Of a DNA stretch of 37,295 nucleotides, positions 17,516 through 25,616 are shown in pieces. The position numbers and the translations under genes were made by a program. The notes under the pieces were generated by a model. That model was not told where the DNA came from, ran no database searches, and saw nothing but the letters and a program-made list of their open reading frames with translations. Source of the DNA: Planctomycetia bacterium (GTDB taxonomy: Bacteria; Planctomycetota; Planctomycetia; Pirellulales; Thermoguttaceae); the NCBI GenBank assembly GCA_030539035.1, contig JAUNSU010000028.1:1-37295 (forward strand). The letters run 5' to 3'. The first letter of the stretch is position 1. Each line of letters begins with the position of its first letter.

Positions 17516-17527
17516 GATAGATCCTGA

Positions 17528-18574
17528 TTATTCTTTTCCGGTGTCGTTGTTCTTTCGATCCTTCAGTTCGGATTCCATTTTTTTGAGCTCCTCCAGGTCC
17601 TGGAGATCCGCCAGCTGCGCTTCATAGTGCTTACGTTTATCATCGTATTGTTCATAGATCGCGGATACAATTTCTTTCATTCGCTCATTGCTGATCTTGC
17701 CCTTTCCGCGCAATACTTCTTTATCATTGAATTCCAAAAGGCGGTCAACATTCGACCGCCAATAATCCAGCGTTAAATCCTGCCGGTTCTTTACACGCAA
17801 TTCCGCAGATTCGAGAAAAATGACCGCTAAATGATTCAACTCGTCAATTTCTTCCGCAGATAAATAGTTTTTGGCGATAAGAATATCCTGTTTTCGGACA
17901 ATACTTCCCTTCCAGGAGGTCAAGCCCATATTATTTTGGTCCGCATTCGCACGGGAAACAATGATTTCGGCGGCGGTTTGTCCCGTTATCGCGTACAGCA
18001 GTTTGTTTTGTGTTTCCGCAAAAAACATTTCCGTCGACTTATCAGATTGATCATAATCGCTGGAAAGTGCAAACAGCTCACGAACTTTTTGGTAAAAGCG
18101 CTTTTCCGAAGCCCGAATGTCCCGAATCCGGGAAAGAAGCTCATCAAAATAGTCGGGACGTCCATCGGGATTTTTCAAACGATTATCATCAAGAATGAAT
18201 CCCTTGATCAAAAATTCCTTCAGGTGAAGGTTGGCCCATTGCCGAAATTGAACTCCGCGGACTCCTCGAACCCGAAATCCGATCGCAAGAATCATGTCAA
18301 GAGAATAGAATAAAGTTGCGTAATTCTTTCCGTCCGCGGCAGTTGTAAAGTAATTCTTTACAACTGAAATCTCATCCAACTCCTTATCCTTCAATATGTT
18401 AGCGATATGTTGGCCGACATTTTGTTTAGAGGTCCCAAAAAGTTCCGCGATCTGATTTTGGGTAAGCCAAACAGATCCGTCCCTTGCCATCAGAGAAACC
18501 TCTCCCCGGCCATCCGGCTGCGTGTAAAGGATAATACCGCTGTTTTTTGATGAATCGTTCGGATCGATACTCAT
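17528..18574 (-). CDS. RhuM-family DNA-binding-like protein
   Basis: A 348-residue protein of the RhuM (virulence protein) family. The N-terminal part has the typical opening 'ILYTQPDGRGEVSLMARDGSVWLTQNQIAELFGTSKQNVGQHI' (16-57), a winged-helix or phage-antirepressor-like module, then 'YSLDMILAIGFRVRGVRGVQFRQWA' (90-114). The C-terminal half is charged and helical, with a coiled-coil tail (LADLQDLEELKKMESELKDR). Family members are often found on islands and mobile elements, and their biochemical role is undefined. The start lies two bases after the AGE-epimerase stop, so it is co-transcribed. By eye it has about 10 GATC per kb against about 22 in the adjacent GTPase, which fits more recent acquisition. 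Confidence 0.85.
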   Translation of the reverse strand: MSIDPNDSSKNSGIILYTQPDGRGEVSLMARDGSVWLTQNQIAELFGTSKQNVGQHIANILKDKELDEISVVKNYFTTAADGKNYATLFYSLDMILAIGFRVRGVRGVQFRQWANLHLKEFLIKGFILDDNRLKNPDGRPDYFDELLSRIRDIRASEKRFYQKVRELFALSSDYDQSDKSTEMFFAETQNKLLYAITGQTAAEIIVSRANADQNNMGLTSWKGSIVRKQDILIAKNYLSAEEIDELNHLAVIFLESAELRVKNRQDLTLDYWRSNVDRLLEFNDKEVLRGKGKISNERMKEIVSAIYEQYDDKRKHYEAQLADLQDLEELKKMESELKDRKNNDTGKE

Positions 18575-18576
18575 AT

Positions 18577-19941
18577 TTACCTTGCTTCTTTTTCAGTGAT
18601 TTTCTTTAAACGATCGGAAACGTTGAGCAGTGCGCGGATTTCATGATAGGAGGTTTTCCAAAGATGCGCTTTTTCCAGTCCATGGGTTACCTGGGAAAAG
18701 CGATTGTCGAGTCCGCGGGGATTGCTTCCGTCCGCGTCGGTCAACGGGAACCAGCCGCCGTATTTCGCGTCCAGGATATGCTTTTCAATAAAATTCCACT
18801 GCTTGATAAAGCAGCGGTAGTATTCCGGATTTTCTTTTCCATAATGATCGTGCATGAGGAGCAGGGTATTGAGTCCTTCCGCTTGAACCCACCAGAATTT
18901 GGAAGTATCGGCGGGAACACCAAAAGTGGCACCATCATAAAAGAATCCGCCGTATTTTTCATCCCAGCCGAATTGAAGGGCGTGATCAACAAATGAACGG
19001 CCGACTTCGAGGGTTTTCTTTGCCGACGGATTGCCCAGAATGATTTCCGCTTCTTCCATCAGATAGGTGCATTCGATATCATGTCCGAAAGAGACATAGG
19101 TTGCCGCCGGTGTCCAATCATATCGGAAGAACTGCCGCATTGCCCCGGGCCAGGTGGGGACTTTATCGCGCATGATCACGAGCAGTTCGGCCAGTCGGGA
19201 ACGGAGAACCGGATCCGGCCAAACTCGATAAAGTTCCGTAAACGCCTCAAGAAGATGAAGATGGGTATTCATCGACTTGTCGCCGAGCATTTCCCGGGTC
19301 TTTCCTTTGATCTGATCCGGACGATCTTTCGGCGGCGCGTTCATTTGGCGTCCATCGCGGTACCAGGCTTCCCGATATCCGCCGTATTTCGCATCATGTC
19401 CGTATTTGTCGATCCAATGAAAGAGCTTTTTGGCGAGATCCAACACTTCGGCATCTCCGTTCAATCGATAAAGATTGGCGAGTCCGTAAAGCGCGAACGA
19501 TTCTCCGTAAGCGTGCTTCATTTCCGACATATCGGTGCACAGCGGGGATCCATCGGCCTTGACTTCCCAATAGAAACCTCCGTATTCCTTGTCCCACATG
19601 AAATCGCGGAGAAATTTGTATCCGTGAACGGCGATCGGCTCCATCTGCGCACGGTGATCGGGCCGGCGCAAGGCGACTTCCGCCGCCGTCCAGACCATAC
19701 GGGACTGCTGGACGATTCCTTTGGTTTCATACGGCTTGAGAGTCCAGTCCTGATCGAAGATCGAATGATATCCCCCGCGAGGATCAACCGATCGGGGATA
19801 CCAGAGTTTTAATCCTTTTTCCAGCTCCGCGTTGACCTTGCCAAGCATTTCTTTCGGAGAAGGAAGATCATCGGCGAGAAGTGTATTGCCCGCAAACGCA
19901 ATTGCCATCATAATAATAAATCCTGTAATAATCGATTTCAT
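18577..19941 (-). CDS. Secreted AGE-family (cellobiose 2-epimerase-like) epimerase
   Basis: A 454-residue protein with a Sec signal peptide (about 1-23), followed by an (alpha/alpha)6-barrel of the N-acylglucosamine 2-epimerase superfamily. Key motifs agree with cellobiose/mannose 2-epimerases: 'QQSRMVWTAAEVA' (Arg81), 'NTHLHLLEAFTELYR' (His227/His229), 'SFGHDIECTYLMEEA' (His287) and 'WKTSYHEIRAL' (His433). The repeated 'KYGG(F/Y/W)' turns, at about 120, 186, 330 and 394, are typical of the barrel. Export is unusual, as characterised members are cytoplasmic, and suggests work on oligosaccharides in the periplasm. It sits downstream of the SDR gene with a possible own promoter at 19973-20001, and upstream of RhuM by two bases. 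Reaction: reversible glucose/mannose-type C2 epimerisation, inferred. Confidence 0.85.
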   Translation of the reverse strand: MKSIITGFIIMMAIAFAGNTLLADDLPSPKEMLGKVNAELEKGLKLWYPRSVDPRGGYHSIFDQDWTLKPYETKGIVQQSRMVWTAAEVALRRPDHRAQMEPIAVHGYKFLRDFMWDKEYGGFYWEVKADGSPLCTDMSEMKHAYGESFALYGLANLYRLNGDAEVLDLAKKLFHWIDKYGHDAKYGGYREAWYRDGRQMNAPPKDRPDQIKGKTREMLGDKSMNTHLHLLEAFTELYRVWPDPVLRSRLAELLVIMRDKVPTWPGAMRQFFRYDWTPAATYVSFGHDIECTYLMEEAEIILGNPSAKKTLEVGRSFVDHALQFGWDEKYGGFFYDGATFGVPADTSKFWWVQAEGLNTLLLMHDHYGKENPEYYRCFIKQWNFIEKHILDAKYGGWFPLTDADGSNPRGLDNRFSQVTHGLEKAHLWKTSYHEIRALLNVSDRLKKITEKEAR

Positions 19942-19972
19942 CGTGTGTTGTCTCCTTTTTTTCTGTTCCCTT

Positions 19973-20001
19973 ATTATATCCGTTTTTCCGGTTTAAAGGA
20001 A
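19973..20001 (-). promoter_or_regulatory. Possible internal promoter for AGE epimerase
   Basis: A perfect TATAAT (19973-19978, minus) has only a weak -35 (TTCCTT, 19996-20001) at 17 bases. It could let the epimerase-RhuM-GTPase part be expressed separately from the upstream catabolic genes. Confidence 0.4.
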
Positions 20002-20008
20002 TCCCCCT

Positions 20009-20749
20009 TTAATTTAATGAAAGTCCGCCGTCGATCGTAAGAGCGGCGCCGTTGATATATCGGGCCTCCTCCGTTGCGAGAAATACAACAGCGGCGGAGA
20101 TATCGGCCGGTTCCGCAATAAAATTGGCCGGAATATTCGCAAGGACCCGCGCTTCATAAGCGGGATCTTTCAGAACTTCCCGATTCAGATCGGTGCGAAT
20201 GGCGCCGGGAGCAATGCTGTTGACCGTGATCCCGTATCGGGCAAATTCTTTCGCGAATTCCCGGGTCATCATTCCCATTCCGCTTTTACTGATACTGTAA
20301 ATACTTCGATTTCCTGTTGGCCGTTCTTCATGAATGGACGAGATATTGATAATGCGTCCCCAGTTTTTCGGCATCATTTTTCGAACGGCCCTCTGGGAGC
20401 AAAAGAAAGCACCCTTCAGGTTGGTGTTCATGATCAGATCCCAGATCTCTTCTTCATAATCGGCGGAAGACTTTCGGATCTCGATTCCCGCGTTGTTGAC
20501 GAGAACATCGACCATTCCGAATCGACTTTCGATTTCATCGAAAAGATTCTGGATCTCTTTCCAGGATCCGACGTCCGCTTTGATCGCGAAAGCTTCTCCG
20601 CCGGAATTGCGAATCTCTTCACAGATCTTTTCGGCGGGGCCTTCGCTCTTGTTGTAATTCACGATCGTTCGATATCCGGCTTTGCCGAGTGCCCGGGCGA
20701 TTTCCGCCCCGATTCCCCGGCTTCCTCCGGTGATAAGTGCCGTTTTCAT
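20009..20749 (-). CDS. SDR-family oxidoreductase
   Basis: A 246-residue classical short-chain dehydrogenase/reductase, FabG-like in length. The NAD(P)-binding TGGSRGIG is at 7-14, NNAG at 85-88, and the catalytic Ser138, Tyr151 and Lys155 (YSISK) are present; the C-terminus ends in DGGLSLN. AAGGAG lies before the ATG at 20749. It stands between the uxuA-like and AGE genes with gaps of about 70 bases. In context it probably interconverts a sugar acid and its keto form, as fructuronate reductases do in hexuronate pathways, rather than serving fatty-acid synthesis. That is inference from neighbours; FabG activity cannot be excluded by sequence. Confidence 0.85.
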   Translation of the reverse strand: MKTALITGGSRGIGAEIARALGKAGYRTIVNYNKSEGPAEKICEEIRNSGGEAFAIKADVGSWKEIQNLFDEIESRFGMVDVLVNNAGIEIRKSSADYEEEIWDLIMNTNLKGAFFCSQRAVRKMMPKNWGRIINISSIHEERPTGNRSIYSISKSGMGMMTREFAKEFARYGITVNSIAPGAIRTDLNREVLKDPAYEARVLANIPANFIAEPADISAAVVFLATEEARYINGAALTIDGGLSLN

Positions 20750-20821
20750 TTTTTTCTCCTTGCTGTAAAGATCATTCGGTCTTTCCTTTTCTCTTGAAAA
20801 TAAAAAGACCGAGTTTTGAAT

Positions 20822-21763
20822 TTATTTCTGTTCCCATAAGCCTTTGAGATAGCCGAGAGCGAAAAGATGTCCTAAAATTTCGTATCCGGATCCTTCTCCT
20901 TCTCCGGCCATGCTGGGCGCGTGATCGGTCCGGATCGGACCTGAAAATCCGATCTCTTTATAGGCCCGTATCGCCGCGCTCATATCGTGATCTCCATTAT
21001 CATGGAACGATTCCACAAAGGATACCGCAGTTCCGCGAATATCCCGAAAATGAACGAATGCGATGCGATCTTTCCAGCGCCGGATCAGATCCGGGACATT
21101 TTCGCCCGCCGCATAAAAGTTCGCTTGACAAAAGGTGATCCCATGGGATCGGCTTTCCGAAAGGCTCATTGCGCGATCATATCCCGCCGCATTGTAAAAG
21201 ATCCGCGAATATCCTTTCAGGGAAGGAATGGGAGGATCATCCGGATGAAGACCCATTCGAACATGGGCTTCTTCCGCAGCGGGAAGGATATGAGTAATGA
21301 ACCATTTGTAGTTGTCCCACACCTCTTCCGCTGAGATCATGCAGGGATACTCTTCGCGAAGATCGTTCAGATCAAATCCGGAAGTAAGGGCGTCGCCGCG
21401 TTCTTCGATATTCTTTCGCGTTCGGAACCAGCCGATTCCGGCCATGAAATTATAGCAGAGAAGGGGAATACCGAGTTCGCCCATATTTCGGAGCATTTTT
21501 TTGTAATTTTCGAGATCTTCTTCCCGGCCCTTGAGGCCCCGTTTGATCCGGTCCATATTGAACTGATCCCCTTCCAGTCCATACAGGGTGATTCCAGCCT
21601 CTTTAAACCGCTTTTGCGCGTCGGCGAGAACATCGATATCCCAGGGGGGATTTTTGCCGGTCAATTCCGGGGCGAGCTTGCAGACGGCGTACTCAACGCC
21701 GGCCTGCCGCGCAAGATCCCAGCGGCGGTCCGGCTCATAAGGAAGAAACATGGTTAATTTCAT
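20822..21763 (-). CDS. uxuA: Mannonate dehydratase-like enzyme
   Basis: A 313-residue TIM-barrel protein of the UxuA family, which removes water from D-mannonate to give 2-keto-3-deoxygluconate. Visible signatures are 'GLHPDDPPIPSLKGYSR' (171-187), the probable metal-binding set 'FCQANFY' (Cys212), 'VHFRDIRG' (His238) and 'RTDHAPSMAGE' (Asp280/His281), and 'FHDNGDHDM' (253-261). It is shorter than E. coli UxuA (394) but keeps these motifs; short forms are common outside proteobacteria. AAGGAG precedes the ATG, which overlaps the MFS stop by four bases (ATGA), so it is coupled. Xylose-isomerase-like epimerases share the fold, but the HPDDPP motif favours UxuA. Exact substrate unproven. Confidence 0.8.
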   Translation of the reverse strand: MKLTMFLPYEPDRRWDLARQAGVEYAVCKLAPELTGKNPPWDIDVLADAQKRFKEAGITLYGLEGDQFNMDRIKRGLKGREEDLENYKKMLRNMGELGIPLLCYNFMAGIGWFRTRKNIEERGDALTSGFDLNDLREEYPCMISAEEVWDNYKWFITHILPAAEEAHVRMGLHPDDPPIPSLKGYSRIFYNAAGYDRAMSLSESRSHGITFCQANFYAAGENVPDLIRRWKDRIAFVHFRDIRGTAVSFVESFHDNGDHDMSAAIRAYKEIGFSGPIRTDHAPSMAGEGEGSGYEILGHLFALGYLKGLWEQK

Positions 21764-23202
21764 TCTTCACTCCTTTCCGCGCTGTTCCGATCTTTTTTAT
21801 AAAAGAAAAGAATCGCGATCAATACGAAGAGAGAAGAGATCGTATACGCATAAGCGAGCGCGGAAAGGCCGGGCCCAAAATTATTATTGAGCGATTTAGC
21901 GTATGCCGCAAGGGCAACAGGCGAAAGCGATCCGATAATAAACGCGAACGAAAGCATCAACCCGGAAGCGGTTGCCCGATATTTGGGTTCTACGACATCG
22001 AACATCGCCGCAAACAGGTTGGAATCATAGATCCCGCGGAAAAGTCCGAATCCGGCCAGCGCTCCGTAAACGATCCAGATATTGCTTGATACGCCCATCA
22101 AATAAATAAAGGGGGCTCCGAAAAAGAGTCCGATAAATTCCATCTGCATTCGGATCGAGCGAATCTTGACGGCAAAGTAATCGGAGATCCCCGCAGCGGC
22201 GAAAACACTGATATAAGCAAAAAGATGATGATAAAAGGTCGAATTAAAACTCGCGGCCGGCCCTTCCAGATGAAATTCCTGAATCAGGTATTTGGGCATC
22301 CAGGTCAAGAAGCCGACATTGACGAAGCACATTCCGCCGAAAGCGAAAGAGAGAAGCCAAAAAGTCGGACGGGACAAAATCGCGCCGAGCGCTTTGCCAA
22401 TCGGAATTTTAACCGCGTCTTTCACCTCTTCATGATTTTTATTTGCCTGTTCTTTCAAAAAATCTTTGCGGTCGTTTCGGAATAGGAAAAGAATGGAAAA
22501 GGCCCAAATCACTCCGACCCAGCCGAAGGTGCAGAACGCGATTCTCCATCCGAACTTGTATCCGATCCAGGCGGCCAGTGTCCCCCCGAAAACGACGCCG
22601 GTGTAGTTTGCGGTTTGATGAACGGCCATTGCGGTTGCCCGGGTGCGTCCGTGATATTGTCCGATCAGGGAATTTGCCGCAGGATAATAAAAGGCTTCCC
22701 CGATTCCCGTTGCGATGCTTCGGAGCAGGATCAGGAGAATCAGGGAAAATGTTGAAAATGCGAAGATGGACTCAAAGCCGACAGGAAGCCATTTCGCAAG
22801 TGTTTCCGCGTGCGGGACAAGGCCGGTCATTAATGTTCCCGCGCTGAAAACCATCAGGCTTAAAAAAACGACCAGCTTTTTCTGGATCACATCGCCCGCG
22901 TATCCCGCGATGGGAACGAAGATCCCGTAGAAAATCGTAAAGATCGTTGCGACAAGTCCGAGCTGAACCGGAGTAAAGCCAAGATCTTTTTCGATCAGGG
23001 GAAGAACGTTGTTGAAGAGTTGACGGTCTCCCTGATTCAGAAAGAAGGCTCCCCAGAGCATGATGAGCATATACCATTTATACGCCCCTGAAAATCCTGC
23101 TCCGCTGCTGGGGGAAATGCCGTTTGCCGGAGAAGAATTTTCGATGGTTTGCGATGTTTGCGCGTTCGAAAGGGCCGCCGCGCCGTTTGATTCCTCTTTC
23201 AT
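21760..23202 (-). CDS. MFS transporter, hexuronate-type
   Basis: A 480-residue inner-membrane permease of the major facilitator superfamily, with about 12 hydrophobic helices after a 40-residue Ser/Asn-rich cytoplasmic N-terminus. The start 'WYMLIMLWGAFFLNQGDRQLFNNVLPLIEKDLGF' and 'FYYPAANSLIGQYHGRTRATAMAVHQTANYTGVVFGG' resemble anion:cation symporters such as ExuT/GudP that take up hexuronates or aldarates. AAGGAA precedes the ATG at 23202. Its stop overlaps the uxuA-like start. Given these neighbours, a hexuronate or hexonate substrate is the best inference. Confidence 0.88.
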   Translation of the reverse strand: MKEESNGAAALSNAQTSQTIENSSPANGISPSSGAGFSGAYKWYMLIMLWGAFFLNQGDRQLFNNVLPLIEKDLGFTPVQLGLVATIFTIFYGIFVPIAGYAGDVIQKKLVVFLSLMVFSAGTLMTGLVPHAETLAKWLPVGFESIFAFSTFSLILLILLRSIATGIGEAFYYPAANSLIGQYHGRTRATAMAVHQTANYTGVVFGGTLAAWIGYKFGWRIAFCTFGWVGVIWAFSILFLFRNDRKDFLKEQANKNHEEVKDAVKIPIGKALGAILSRPTFWLLSFAFGGMCFVNVGFLTWMPKYLIQEFHLEGPAASFNSTFYHHLFAYISVFAAAGISDYFAVKIRSIRMQMEFIGLFFGAPFIYLMGVSSNIWIVYGALAGFGLFRGIYDSNLFAAMFDVVEPKYRATASGLMLSFAFIIGSLSPVALAAYAKSLNNNFGPGLSALAYAYTISSLFVLIAILFFYKKDRNSAERSEE

Positions 23203-23265
23203 TATTGTTTCCTTTGCCGATTAAGAGTCTTTTCAAATCAGGGATTCCCTTTTGCCGGGGACGAT

Positions 23266-23997
23266 TTAAAAATAGCCGCCCTGCTCATGAACTTCCATGG
23301 GGGTGAGTCCGGCTTCGATCCAGTCCTTGAATTCGAGTTCATTTCGTTCGATCGCTTCCGCGCGTTCGAGAACGGGAATGATCAATTTGCGGGGAACGAC
23401 GATCGCGCCGTCGATATCTGCGAAGATAAGATCGCCCGGCTTGATGATCACTCCGCCGACAACGATCGGAACCTGATATCCGGTCATTTTTGCCCGGGAA
23501 AGAGACCCGTTGCTTGTTCGATAGCGGCACCAGATCGGGAATTTCTGGGAAAGAATGTCGCCGGTATCGCGGATTCCGCCGTCGATGATCGCGCCGCGCA
23601 CTCCCCGTGATCTCGACATCTTGGTCATTACTCCCCCCCAATGCGATGCGTGATCGATTCCGTTGGCGTTCCAGACACAAACCATGTTCGGACCGAGTTC
23701 CTGAAGCATCTTGACGCGAAGTTCGAGTTCACCGCCAACGGTTGGATCCGCTGCGGATCGGATTGTAAACGCAAAGCCGGCAAGAACCATTTCATCGCGA
23801 AGGGGCATGATCTCCGACGGAAGCGCCTGATTCGTCAAACAGGCTTCCCGCATTACATCGTTTACGCATCCGGTGTAGAGCTTTTCATATCTTTCGATGA
23901 TCTCTTTTTCCGGAATGGGAAGTTCCGCAATGTCCACTTCGTCTCTCATCTTGCGAAGACGTTCGATATTCATTTTACTTTGAGCCTGTTCGCCCAT
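23266..23997 (-). CDS. RraA-like class II aldolase
   Basis: A 243-residue protein of the RraA/HMG-aldolase family. The full catalytic signature G-x20-R-D-x2-D is present: Gly122, Arg143-Asp144 and Asp147 in 'GGVMTKMSRSRGVRGAIID' followed by GGIRDTGD. This points to a divalent-metal aldolase or oxaloacetate decarboxylase acting on 4-hydroxy-2-oxo acids, and not to an RNase E inhibitor, for which the family was first named. AGGAGG lies at good spacing before the ATG at 23997. It leads a minus-strand catabolic cluster with the transporter and uxuA-like genes, divergent from a XylR-type regulator. It could supply the cleavage step where no KDG kinase or aldolase is visible. Confidence 0.82.
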   Translation of the reverse strand: MGEQAQSKMNIERLRKMRDEVDIAELPIPEKEIIERYEKLYTGCVNDVMREACLTNQALPSEIMPLRDEMVLAGFAFTIRSAADPTVGGELELRVKMLQELGPNMVCVWNANGIDHASHWGGVMTKMSRSRGVRGAIIDGGIRDTGDILSQKFPIWCRYRTSNGSLSRAKMTGYQVPIVVGGVIIKPGDLIFADIDGAIVVPRKLIIPVLERAEAIERNELEFKDWIEAGLTPMEVHEQGGYF

Positions 23998-24021
23998 CTT
24001 GACCTCCTGAAGGAATGTTCC

Positions 24022-24041
24022 GCGAAAAACGTTGTTTTCGC
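24022..24041. promoter_or_regulatory. Inverted repeat, candidate operator
   Basis: GCGAAAA-N6-TTTTCGC, perfect 7-base arms, lies 25-44 bases upstream of the rraA-like ATG inside its predicted leader. It could be a binding site for the divergent XylR-type regulator. TTTCGAAA (24086-24093) nearby shares the half-site core. Confidence 0.45.
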
Positions 24042-24166
24042 ATGATTTTTTGAATCGACCGCGTTTTTACTGTTCGGTTCTCTCTTTTCGAAAGGGAAAA
24101 CCGCCTTTTGGGAACAGCGAACACGAAATCGCCTGTTTCCGGATTATTTTTCATAATCTTTCCATT

Positions 24167-24195
24167 ATTTTACCGTCCCATGCTTGAAGACGCAA
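24167..24195 (-). promoter_or_regulatory. Possible promoter of rraA-MFS-uxuA cluster
   Basis: Minus-strand TTGCGT (24190-24195), 17 bases, TAAAAT (24167-24172). The -10 matches five of six; the -35 is weak, as for an activated promoter. It overlaps the divergent promoter at 24184-24212. Confidence 0.4.
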
Positions 24196-24212
24196 TGGAA
24201 AAACCCTATAAT
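24184..24212 (+). promoter_or_regulatory. Promoter of XylR-type regulator
   Basis: TTGAAG (24184-24189) and a perfect TATAAT (24207-24212) are spaced 17 bases apart. The leader is about 75 bases. Overlap with the leftward promoter would let one bound protein control both. Confidence 0.6.
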
Positions 24213-24291
24213 AATTAACATTCTTGCTATGATTTATGATACTTTGGCCTTTTGGGGATTTTTGTAAAAACAGGGAGAGAGAATCCGGAAC

Positions 24292-25524
24292 ATGAAGGAA
24301 AAAAAACTGCCGATCATGGAAAAGACGGGAAAAAGATCACGTGTCGCCCTGATTCTGGAATCGAGCCGGGCTTATTCCCGCGAATTGATCGAAGGAATCG
24401 CCCAATACAATCGGGAAGCCGGCGGCTGGCAAATCGATTTCAGTCCCCGCGGATTGAACGACGCACCTCCCAGCTGGCTGCAATCCTGGAAAGGAGATGG
24501 GATCATCGCCCGAATCAATGATCCTGTCCTTTTGAAAGCGATTTCGAGCCATAAAGTACCCGTTGTAGATCTGCGCCGGGTTCATCTTTTTCCCGGAATC
24601 CCGCAAATTGGCCCGGATTATTCGAAGGTTACCCGTCTCCTTTTTCAGCATTTTCGGGACCGCGGATATCATTCGTTGGCTTTTTTCGGATATCATGAAC
24701 TGGGATCGAATTTTGTATCGAAAAAAAAGGCGGGATCCGCTCCTCCCATTCCCGTAATGCAAACGGAGATCGTTCTGGAGCAGCTTGCCAAAAATCATGA
24801 TTGCCGATTTGCGGCTTTTCGAACAGGATCCGAGCAGAAACGGGAAGATATAAAGGGGAAAAGCGCCGTTCAGCTCTTGAAATGGCTTTCGGAACTTCCT
24901 GTTTATACCGCGATTATCGCCGCGAATGATGAAATGGCCCTTCATGTCCTTCAGGGATGCCGCCAGGTGGGACGGGAAGTCCCGGACGATCTTGCCGTTG
25001 CGGGGATCGGAAATGATGAATGTTTATGCACTCTCGGTCTTCCGCCTCTCACAAGTGTCGATCTTGCCGCGGATCGGGTCGGATATGAAGCCGCCGAAAT
25101 GCTCGATCGTATGATGAAAGATCCCCGTTGGAGTCCGCCGCCGTCGACTTTGGTTCCGCCGCGCGAGGTGGTGATCCGGGCCTCCACCGATATGATCGCA
25201 ACCGCCGATCCTGTCCTTGCTTCCGCTGTTCGCTTTATTCGCGAGCGGGTTTGTTCCGGGATCACGGTTCAGGAGGTTTTGCGGCATGTTCATCTTTCCC
25301 GCGTCGCTTTGGAAAACCGGTTTAAAAGAGAACTTCATCGGACGATTCATCAGGAAATCATCGAAGCGCGAATCCGAAGGGTGGGGGAACTCCTCGCGAC
25401 CACCTCTTTTTCTTTCCGCCGTATCGCGGAAGAGACCGGATTCGAATATCCCGAATACATGATGAGGGTCTTTCGGGAAAAAATGGGGAAAACCCTGAAA
25501 GAATATAGAGAGGAAAACAGCTGA
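24292..25524 (+). CDS. XylR-type transcriptional regulator (LacI sensor + AraC HTH)
   Basis: A 410-residue regulator. Residues 15 to about 295 are a periplasmic-binding-protein-like sugar sensor: 'RVALILESSRAYSRELIEGIAQYNRE' at the start, 'YTAIIAANDEMALHVLQGCRQVGREVPDDLAVAGIGND' (near 215-250) and 'PPLTSVDLAADRVGYEAAEML'. Residues about 305-408 are an AraC/XylS double helix-turn-helix ('VQEVLRHVHLSRVALENRFKRE', 'IRRVGELLATTSFSFRRIAEETGFEYPEYMMRVF'). This architecture is that of E. coli XylR, a sugar-activated activator. AGGGAG lies about 13 bases before the ATG at 24292. It is divergent from the sugar-acid cluster and most likely controls it. The ligand is unknown; a hexuronate or related sugar is inferred. 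Confidence 0.9.
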   Translation: MKEKKLPIMEKTGKRSRVALILESSRAYSRELIEGIAQYNREAGGWQIDFSPRGLNDAPPSWLQSWKGDGIIARINDPVLLKAISSHKVPVVDLRRVHLFPGIPQIGPDYSKVTRLLFQHFRDRGYHSLAFFGYHELGSNFVSKKKAGSAPPIPVMQTEIVLEQLAKNHDCRFAAFRTGSEQKREDIKGKSAVQLLKWLSELPVYTAIIAANDEMALHVLQGCRQVGREVPDDLAVAGIGNDECLCTLGLPPLTSVDLAADRVGYEAAEMLDRMMKDPRWSPPPSTLVPPREVVIRASTDMIATADPVLASAVRFIRERVCSGITVQEVLRHVHLSRVALENRFKRELHRTIHQEIIEARIRRVGELLATTSFSFRRIAEETGFEYPEYMMRVFREKMGKTLKEYREENS

Positions 25525-25616
25525 TTTCAAGAGATCTTCCGATTTCGTGTCTTCTGGATTCTGCTGTCTCCTTTGACCAATTTTGTGTTTACGTTTTTAC
25601 AGAAAGAAAAATTTTT

